Assembly: GCA_024195585.1 (NCBI GenBank)
Contig: SWBL01000343.1
Span: forward strand, 1 to 54,272
Length of the DNA stretch: 54,272 nucleotides
Source of the DNA: Aureobasidium sp. EXF-3400
Taxonomy: Eukaryota; Ascomycota; Dothideomycetes; Dothideales; Saccotheciaceae
Direction: 5' to 3'
The notes under the pieces: generated by a model
Told to the model about the DNA's origin: nothing
The model's input: only the letters and a program-made list of their open reading frames with translations
The model's database searches: none
In this document: piece after piece, positions 47,419 to 54,272 of the stretch
How positions within the stretch are numbered: position 1 is the stretch's first letter
How the letters are laid out: each line of letters begins with the position of its first letter
Translations under genes and position numbers: made by a program

Positions 47419-48348
47419 TCAACGGTGTAGATCTTGACTCCTCTTCCTGTCAAGCCTTCTGTTCACCGCTCCCAACACAACCTTGAGAATGCCATCAGCA
47501 GTAAGATGTTCGCCATCCGCACCTTTGAATGGCACCGTGTCGACCATGTCCCTCAGCTCCACACCCGCAATCTCTGCCAACTCGTCATCCAAAGCACGCA
47601 AATGTGCACGCGCACCTTCGTCCCTGCCAACCTGGAAGAACTGGATACCGATTTGCCAAACCGGAGCATCGAGTTTGTCGAGTTTCTTTGCGCAGCTGAT
47701 GAGTGGGGCTTCCACATCATCGCTTGGCTCGCCATCAGTGATAATAATCAAATTCAGAGGTTTAACTGCTTCTGGGCCTCTTTGCTCGCATTGACGGATA
47801 TAAGGTCTGAGGATAGAGTCTAGACGTTGGCCAGTAGGTGTACCGCCCCTGGGTCTCACACTAGAAAAGATTTCGCGGACAGTAGCTGGCGAAGTGACGT
47901 TCTTGTGATAAGGGCTTTCGGGGTTGTTGAGGAAGAGAATGTCGATTCCGTCAGCGTCGTGCGAGACACAGATGGGCGTGATGGATTCAAGTGCTTCTTG
48001 GGTTTCGCGCCAGCGACTACCTGCCATAGAGCCTGAATCGTCGATCAAGAAAATTGTGTCGAAGGTGCTGAGGAATGCGTAGGGGTCGTCTGCTGTTTGG
48101 CCTTGCGGTGATGATATCGCGATTGAAGGGACGGGTGCGGCGTTGGAGACTGGTGAGTAGGCTGGAGGTGCGGTGCCGTGATCCAAAGGTGCTGGAGCTG
48201 GTGCAGAGTATTGGCTTTTCATGGTTCCTGTCCTTGAGGGTGTGCCGTATGGATCTTGGATTGTGGGATAGGCGCGTGAGTTTTGCTGGGCGCCTCCTCC
48301 ACTGCTGGTCGAGACCTTGCGCTTGATGCTGCCTAGAATGTTGCGCAT
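47419..48348 (-). CDS. von Willebrand factor A-domain protein
   Basis: A single-exon gene encoding 309 aa. The first 90 residues are Pro/Ser/Ala-rich and disordered, with a basic start (Lys-Arg-Lys). The vWA domain spans about residues 97-290: the metal-ion-dependent adhesion site is Asp103-x-Ser105-x-Ser107 in Ile-Asp-Asp-Ser-Gly-Ser, with a Gly-Gly-Thr-Pro-Thr-Gly loop (about 170) and an Ile-Thr-Asp-Gly-Glu strand (about 208) completing it. Such small cytosolic vWA proteins are common in filamentous fungi; partners are unknown. The binding site looks intact. Its stop is convergent with the glucoamylase gene. Confidence 0.88.
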   Translation of the reverse strand: MRNILGSIKRKVSTSSGGGAQQNSRAYPTIQDPYGTPSRTGTMKSQYSAPAPAPLDHGTAPPAYSPVSNAAPVPSIAISSPQGQTADDPYAFLSTFDTIFLIDDSGSMAGSRWRETQEALESITPICVSHDADGIDILFLNNPESPYHKNVTSPATVREIFSSVRPRGGTPTGQRLDSILRPYIRQCEQRGPEAVKPLNLIIITDGEPSDDVEAPLISCAKKLDKLDAPVWQIGIQFFQVGRDEGARAHLRALDDELAEIAGVELRDMVDTVPFKGADGEHLTADGILKVVLGAVNRRLDRKRSQDLHR

Positions 48349-48990
48349 GTCGTCTGCTATGATGATATGTGGTTTTCCGTCGATAAATAATCAGGTCTTG
48401 GATTGGTGTGAAAGGTTCCGAAAGTGTGTGAAGTGGAAGGTAAGGTGGAGATCTTAAGTAGAAGAAAGTCCAAGAGCTTGTGCGCTTGGTCGTGTGATGT
48501 AAGGATTCAGCTAAAGGCAAGAACTGACTAGCAAGGTTGACTCAGGTAATAAGACGGATATTCGGAGTGAGTTTGAACCACTTGAGATAGTTCTTTGTCT
48601 TGGTTTTACGCTGGACCGTTGGCAGTATATCTTGCTCACCTCTTCAACACCGCAGCAAAACCTACCTGCCAGGCTTAGCATAGTCGCGCGCCTTCCTGCA
48701 TTACAAACCGCAGCTAGATATCTCACGGCCCTTCATTTAATTACTAAATGTTATACAAGGGCGGAAAGAGCAATGGACCGTTGGATGTAGAAGTTTGCAC
48801 AAAGAGAAGGAGGGCGCAGCACTGCGGCCAAGTCGGCTGCGCCTTGGCGACTCAGCCTCGAAACGCTGCAGGCTTCAAGACAATACCTATTAGGCATCGA
48901 GGCATCGACGTTCTCTGAGATTCTCAGGCACGAGCAGGGGAAAGGGAATGTTCATGTTCTTTTTCATTCATATTGCGTCCGTCAATGATT
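48349..48990. other. Intergenic, promoter of vWA gene
   Basis: About 640 bases between the vWA start and the 3' end of the eIF2B gamma gene. No gene was supported; presumed promoter and terminator. Confidence 0.5.
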
Positions 48991-50810
48991 CTATGCGAAT
49001 GTACCGTCTTCATCACCAGATGCCATATCATCATCATCATCCATATCCATATCACCGTCATCTTCACCGAGACCCTCAAACACCATGAACTTTTCGTTCT
49101 TAATTTCAGCTGTGATAGCAATGTCAGCAATGTTCCAGGCAGAAAAAGATACAAGGCAGAAAACTTACTTCCCCACTTGACGACATAGCCAGGCTGAACC
49201 TCGCAATCCGTCAGACGAGTCTTGTCCTCGTCCTTGGGACCGCCTCCCTCGATCTTACACCTCTTACCCACAATACAGCCGGTGAGCGTAACGTTCTCGC
49301 CAACTGTACATCCGTCCATGAGCAGACATCTCGTCAGTCTTGCACCATTGCCAATGCTGCAACCGACACCAATGACGGATTCTTTGATGTTGACTCTGCT
49401 GCCGATTGTGACATTCTCGGCCACCAAGGAATCAGTCTCGCTGACTCTTGTTTGCTGCTGAATCATGTCTGGATGTGCGATCTTTGCGGTGTGTGCAAAT
49501 GGTGATGGTGTAGTCCCGGCGGCGGTGGCTTCTGATACAGAGGGTAGTTTGGCGAGGCGGAGCGAGATGCTGAGGAGGAGAGAAGAAGTGTCGACGCGAC
49601 GAATGAGGGGTTGATTAGTGGGATCGGTCAGAGGAGGCTGGACGTAGGCGAGGATGGGAGGGACTATTAACGGATCTTGGGGCTCGTCGTCTGTTTGTAG
49701 GTTTCCGGGCACACGCGAAGCGAAAGTGTCCGGTGAGCGTTTGAAGGCAGATGAAGTGGGCTGTGTCATTGATGTTGTGCTCATGGCAGCCAAGTCGACC
49801 TCTTCGTCAAGTTGCATACTGCTCGCCATCATCAAGTCGTCGGCGTCTAGTGTGGAAGGTGCATCGCTCAAAACTTTGCGCAAGTTCAACTTTTCTGCGA
49901 GACCCTGTTGCCAGCCAGCCTTTGCCCACCATCCAATGACATCCTCGGACAGCGAGTTGAAAGCCTCGTTCTCCTTGATCATGTCTTTGACCCAGAAGGG
50001 CAGGAAGTAGACATGTGCGTCTCTGTGCGAAGTCTTGATCTTGATCTTTCCGTGCTGGCGTAGTAGGGCATGGCGTAGGGGGAAGCTCTTCTGTTCTTCT
50101 GTGATATCCTTGACGGTACTGGTGGGAATGCTCAAGACGAGCTTTTCGACATGAGGTCGGAGGTGACCTTCGGGGGCAGGGACGGCAGGACGTGGTAGAG
50201 GAGTTGTCGCGACCAAATCGGTCTCGTCGCCTTTTTGGCTGACGCCCTCAAGACCTTTTGTAGGATACCAGACGGCCAGACCTCCTCTGCGACCACTCTT
50301 TTCACCACCAATTGTCATGGGTACAGCCTGTCCGTCAACCATACCACCAGTGGCACCTCCAAGGCCAGCCTCGAGCACCATCCATGATTGCAACAGAGCG
50401 GAGCCCTCCAGCTCGCAAATCAAATCACAGGGCAGAACAATGAAGTCAGAGACGATGGCCTTTTGGACTTCAGGGGTGCGAAGAATCTCGGCAGTTCCGG
50501 TGGTTTGAGTCAGATCTTTGGGACAGAGAAGCTCTGGCTTGGGAGCAGGAAGGCTGGTGAGATGAGGATTTTGGGCGAGAGCAGATTCCAGAGGAGCAGC
50601 GCTTTCGGGCGGTGTAATGAGGGTGATGTTTGTGACGCCCATACGGTAACACCAGTCCAAAGGGTACCAGACCATGGGGCGGTTCGCGATTGGCACGAGA
50701 GCCTTGGGGTAGTCTGCGACATTCGAGGTGAAGGTGTTGAGTGACAGGCCAGGCCCGCACAGGATGAAGGCCTGGAAGCCGGCGTAGGGCATGTTGGTTG
50801 CGTGTGGCAT
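48991..50810 (-). CDS. GCD1: Translation initiation factor eIF2B subunit gamma
   Basis: Two exons, complement(join(48991..49109, 49169..50810)), encoding 586 aa from the ATG at 50810; the next in-frame ATG (50792) is also possible. A 59-nt intron with a GTAAGT donor and CAG acceptor precedes the C-terminal exon. eIF2B recycles eIF2-GDP to eIF2-GTP in the cytoplasm and is the target of the integrated stress response. The N-terminal domain has the nucleotidyltransferase-like start (Phe-Gln-Ala-Phe-Ile-Leu-Cys-Gly-Pro-Gly) and Tyr-Pro-Lys-Ala-Leu-Val-Pro-Ile-Ala-Asn-Arg-Pro-Met. Near residues 470-545 hexapeptide repeats (Val-Thr-Ile-Gly-Ser, Val-Gly-Cys-Ser-Ile-Gly) form the left-handed beta-helix. 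The C-terminus is acidic with an Asp/Met run. Confidence 0.9.
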
Positions 50811-51047
50811 GACCAGTGTATCTCTTCCTCCTCTTGCTTCCAAGATCTAGTCGTGTCTAGTCGTTTAGTTGCGCGAGATGGTCAAGGTGAAATGTCGAAA
50901 TGTGACGCATCGCAAACAGAATTTGGCGACTGAATCGAAGGCTCCCGCACCTCGACCACGCCAAGAATCGTGGGGTACGTGTATACCGCTCGGACGCGAC
51001 CGCGACTCTTTCATGTGACACTGCACCCTGAATGTAAACTCGATGCA
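50811..51047. promoter_or_regulatory. Divergent promoter of GCD1 and Pex22-like gene
   Basis: 237 bases between two divergent ATGs; no clear TATA box, as is usual for housekeeping genes. Confidence 0.5.
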
Positions 51048-52105
51048 ATGGATCGATATGATGCTGCCCGCCGAAGGCAGACCCGCCCTGGTAGATCCGC
51101 ATTAGGATACTGGCTGCCCTTGGTCGTTACTGTAACAATCGCGACGGCCGGCTTAGCCGCCTGGATCTGGAGCGAGCGACAACAAGACGACGACGATGAT
51201 AATGACCGACACGATGACACAGAAGACGACACATATGACCACCCTCTCGATTATCCTGACGACCTACCACAACCCCAAGACGATGCTCCCGACGCTCGCG
51301 ACCAACCTGCCTTCTCAGACAACGAACACTGGAACGAGGAAGCTGAAACAAAGCGATCTATGAGACCTGCGGCTTCGAGTCACGCAACCAACAAGTCCAA
51401 GAGAACTGTAGCCGTAGTCTTGAATGGACAAGACCAACATGATGAATCCACATATCCTGCTGAGCATGCTGTGAGTTCGACATCACGCCATTGCAACAAC
51501 CATCGCTAAACATGACCTAGTCCATCCTCTCTCACCTTCCAGAGAACATCGACCCAGCAGCTACGAACCTCTTCATATTGATCTACGCTCCTAATCTACC
51601 TTCTCTCCCCGAACTTCCTACCTCAACCTCCACCTCGACCACTCTATCGTCCTCATATGCGTCTGTCTCGTATCCTGCATCATCCCCCCAGCCGCTATTT
51701 GACTCTCTCTGGCAAAAATCCTTGTCTCTGGTAGACAAGCCTTCGCAAGTCATGCCTTTCTCAACACCAACAGGCTACATCCACATCCTTCGTCATCTGT
51801 CGCCATCTCTGGTCTATATATCCGACATCCCCACTCTCTCCGGCCATGACGGCGAGCATGTTCGACAGCTCAAAGGCTGGGTTGGTCAGACAATCCTCGT
51901 AGTTGGTGACGATGGTGCCGGCGGCTTGCTCGATACTGAAACAGAAACCGAGGACGAAGAATCACGAAGAGGCAAGGACAGAGAGCAGACGTCCGATAAA
52001 TGGTGGGAAACCTCGGATCTCGTCGGTCTCGGCAAAGACGTCGAAGTTGTGGACATAGGGCGCTTGGGCGAGGACTGGTGGAGAAGAGTTGTAAGCTCGA
52101 ATTGA
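51048..52105 (+). CDS. Pex22-like peroxin
   Basis: Two exons, 51048-51470 and 51521-52105, encoding 335 aa. The 50-nt intron (GTGAGT donor, TAG acceptor) is phase 0. A single membrane helix lies at about residues 20-41 behind a basic N-terminus, then a long Asp/Glu-rich linker (about 45-95), a Val-Ala-Val-Val-Leu strand, and after the intron Ile-Leu-Ser-His-Leu-Pro-Glu-Asn and Leu-Phe-Ile-Leu-Ile-Tyr-Ala-Pro. This layout fits the Pex22-like proteins of filamentous fungi, which anchor the ubiquitin-conjugating enzyme Pex4 on the peroxisome. The match is by pattern; a single-pass membrane protein of another family is possible. Confidence 0.6.
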
Positions 52106-52385
52106 GATTCTCATAATGATCAACAACTGGCCTTTCGTAAACAATCGTCTTGATCAATTCACAGATAATGAAGTTTGTGTCATTTGTAGAAACCCTCCCC
52201 ATCTTGCTTGCAAAGCAGGACATGTCGCAACATCGTGATTCAATAAGAGTGATGTAGAACAATACAACAACCAGAGCTCCTTAAGAGTTTCTCTACATGC
52301 GTGTGAATACTAAAATGGCGACAAACAGAGTACCACAAAAAGCAATAGGGGTTTGGAATAAAAGAGATCCAAAAAGAAAAAGAGA

Positions 52386-52522
52386 AACACCGTAGGCAGG
52401 ATTCGAACCTGCGATCTCCCGATTCTGAAAGAATGACCAGAATAAGCGAATGACTAATCAAACGATCGAGTATCAAACGAGTGACCCAAGAATCGGGTGT
52501 GATACCACTACACCACCACGGC
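52386..52522 (-). tRNA. Intron-containing tRNA, isotype ambiguous (Lys-CTT or Gln-CTG)
   Basis: Acceptor stem GCCGTGG/CTACGGT pairs (with G-U), the D arm GTGTAGTGGTATCAC, anticodon stem CCCGA/TCGGG, variable loop AGATC and T arm GCAGG-TTCGAAT-CCTGC are complete. Discriminator G. With the standard cut after position 37 the intron is 52422-52486 (65 nt) and the anticodon is CTT (Lys). If the exon junction were two bases earlier, giving the loop TTCTGAA, it would be CTG (Gln), which better fits the Gln-like D arm. Confidence 0.8.
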
Positions 52523-52648
52523 TTTTGTCGCTTGTTAGAAGGACAGCAAATCTCAACATATAAAGGTTTGGTTGTCGTGGATTGGCAGTGGGGGTTGTGT
52601 GGTCACAGGAGCGGTGCAAGAAGTTTGGATGAGGGAGTTTCTTGAACT

Positions 52649-53566
52649 TTAAAGGCCGTGCTTAGCAAACTCCTTCTCGGTCCATTCCCATAGCTCTTTG
52701 GCGAGTTTGTCGTTCTTGAGTATCGCTTGGGTGTATTCGCTGCCTTTGGGGGTGTAAAAGGCTCCGTTCTTGACCTCAGTTTTGTTTGCAGTGCTTGCCC
52801 ATAATTGCCTTTTCGCGCCGTCGTGTACATTGGTCAGGAATGGTGTCAAGAGGAGAGCCATTGCCCGACCAACATAAGGTCTCCTAAACATGTTGTCCCA
52901 GATACCCGTGTTGACGATACCAGGATGGAGAGCAACGGACTTGATGGTGGGATACTTTTGAGCGAAGACTTTGGTGAAGAAGTAGTTTCCGAGTTTGGAC
53001 TGGCCATACTTGGCCACGGATCCGGTCTTCTGCATTGGAGTCTTTAGGTCGGCGAATATGATGCCTTGCTTCGGGGCTTGTTTGAAAATTTCAGAGCTGA
53101 GATTGATGATGCGCACATCGCTGTCGGGTTGCTTTGCTGTTTCTTGCAAGAGTGGAAGCAAGAGCTTGGTAAAGAGAGTGGGTCCCATGTAATTTGTTCC
53201 GAATTGGATCTCATAGCCATCGGTGGTCAGGCCTGAAGGAGCATCGGCCAAGCCAGCGTTATTCATCAAGATATCCAGACGGTTGTTTTCGGCGAGTATG
53301 AGGTCGGAAGCCCGTTTCACAGATGCGAAAGAAGCCATGTCAACCTCAAGATAGTGAATCTTGCCCTTTGCGGATGGCACGTCTTTAACAATCTCTTCGA
53401 TAGCAGCATTTCCTCGCTGACTTGTTCGTGCGGCGAGATACACTTTGGCCGGGTTGTGTTTGACTAGTTGGTGTACACTCTCTTTGCCGAGACCGCTACT
53501 ACCACCAGTCACGATGATGACCTTTCCTGAGAGATCAGGAATGTCGTTCGGAGGGTTGAAAGACAT
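52649..53566 (-). CDS. Short-chain dehydrogenase/reductase
   Basis: A single-exon gene encoding 305 aa from the ATG at 53566. The NAD(P)-binding motif is Thr20-Gly-Gly-Ser-Ser-Gly-Leu-Gly27, the Asn-Asn-Ala-Gly motif lies at 102-105, a Ser at 157/158 and the Tyr187-x3-Lys191 pair form the catalytic residues, all intact. The Arg47 after the second strand suggests NADP preference. The architecture (about 305 aa, one Rossmann domain) resembles retinol-dehydrogenase- and WW-oxidoreductase-like SDRs of fungi; the substrate cannot be inferred. No gene of a metabolite cluster is nearby. Confidence 0.88.
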   Translation of the reverse strand: MSFNPPNDIPDLSGKVIIVTGGSSGLGKESVHQLVKHNPAKVYLAARTSQRGNAAIEEIVKDVPSAKGKIHYLEVDMASFASVKRASDLILAENNRLDILMNNAGLADAPSGLTTDGYEIQFGTNYMGPTLFTKLLLPLLQETAKQPDSDVRIINLSSEIFKQAPKQGIIFADLKTPMQKTGSVAKYGQSKLGNYFFTKVFAQKYPTIKSVALHPGIVNTGIWDNMFRRPYVGRAMALLLTPFLTNVHDGAKRQLWASTANKTEVKNGAFYTPKGSEYTQAILKNDKLAKELWEWTEKEFAKHGL

Positions 53567-54272
53567 ATCTGAAATGGTGCTGTTGACGAGCTTGCTCTGC
53601 AAGGGCCCCGAGGCTTTTTGTTTGATAACGTGGAGTCAAAGAAATTGGCTGGTAGCTTCTGACAGTTTGTGGACTGTGGCACTTAGGGATCTTGATGAGT
53701 GATGATTTGAAAGAGATGACTAAACAACGAGAGCTGTTTGTATTCTTTGATATGTTCTGAGCCTGTTCAGCAAGTGCGACCAACCTTTATGTACGCTGTA
53801 GGCAATGTCAGTGACAGCGAGCTCATGACGGTTCCGTCGCCGGAAGCATGAGACGAATGCCACATTAGATCCGACGTGTTTACGTGCGAAGCTCGCACTC
53901 TAGACTTCATTTTGTTGGAGCGATTGGTAAGTGCATCTCGAGTTCTTGCTATGCATCTCGCAAGAAAACAAGCCTTCGGGTCGAATTCCCCGCATGGCAC
54001 AAGGCCGCAAGGCTATTCTCGGTTTCAAAATTCATTAGAATTCGCTACCCCCAACTTCGAACTCGATGCTCAGAGCAGCTAATTACCTGCTAATTCATCA
54101 ATTATACAGCTATATACAGCTCTAACAGCTCTAATAGCTATATTAATAGCTATAGGTCGTTATTCTATTAATATATACTGTCAAGGGGCGAAGTCGGGAA
54201 TAGATAACAGTACGTGGATACGGGTCTAGGCTATATGACGAGACGTAGACAAGGAGACAAAGAGGTAATAGG
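53567..54272. other. Intergenic, then AT-rich degenerate sequence
   Basis: About 700 bases without a supported gene. From about 54080 to 54185 the sequence becomes rich in AGCTAT/CTAATA words unlike the rest of the window, which suggests a decayed mobile element continuing beyond the edge. Confidence 0.45.

Noticed and set aside
50811..50843. TTG start giving a longer eIF2B gamma
   Set aside because: Non-ATG start not needed; two in-frame ATGs follow at the expected place.

Overview
The window looks like nuclear DNA of a filamentous ascomycete (Pezizomycotina, probably a dothideomycete). Introns are 46-60 nt with GTAAGT/GTATGT-type donors, CTAAC/CTGAC branch points and CAG/TAG acceptors. tRNA genes are intron-bearing. 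Recognisable single-copy proteins (TMA23-like G-patch protein, eIF2B gamma, a Pex22-like peroxin, GH13 alpha-amylase, GH15 glucoamylase) are of filamentous-fungal type. The species was not determined.

There are two very different halves. Positions 1 to about 37,800 form an orphan-rich region: almost every gene is unfamiliar, intergenic gaps reach 2 kb, and several genes belong to small families inside the window. These are (a) two nucleotidyltransferase-fold-like proteins (136-1326 and 24010-25269), the second with an F-box-like N-terminus; (b) a small helical-domain family (16433, 18402 twice in one gene, 22179) whose members are all split by an intron at the same place in the domain, twice by GC-AG introns; (c) a run of unfamiliar genes at 27.5-36.8 kb, including a protein with SUMO-interaction-like motifs and a large protein with two PD-(D/E)XK-nuclease-like segments. 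A JmjC-like gene (12208-14436) carries an in-frame TAG, an orphan gene (29528-32480) has an apparent 1-nt frameshift in an A8 tract, a tRNA-like element (21618-21723) has lost its acceptor stem, and about 37.26-37.76 kb looks like a gene relic. A short promoter-like block occurs near 21.77 and 36.96 kb.

Positions 38,359 to 53,566 are ordinary core genome: TMA23-like ribosome-biogenesis protein, a Cys-pair zinc-binding-type protein, a starch-degradation pair placed head to head (secreted alpha-amylase with CBM20, secreted glucoamylase with CBM20, 1.76 kb shared upstream region), a von Willebrand A-domain protein, eIF2B gamma (GCD1), a Pex22-like peroxin, an intron-containing tRNA and a short-chain dehydrogenase. 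The last 200 bases become AT-rich and repetitive, probably the edge of a decayed mobile element.

The two glycosidases form one functional unit: amylase cuts starch internally and glucoamylase releases glucose from chain ends, and both carry a raw-starch-binding module. For the orphan half no pathway can be assigned. Nuclease-like, nucleotidyltransferase-like, JmjC-like and SUMO-interaction-like signatures suggest nuclear or nucleic-acid roles for some members, but that is inference. No PKS/NRPS, transposase, reverse transcriptase, Starship-type recombinase or CRISPR array was recognised.
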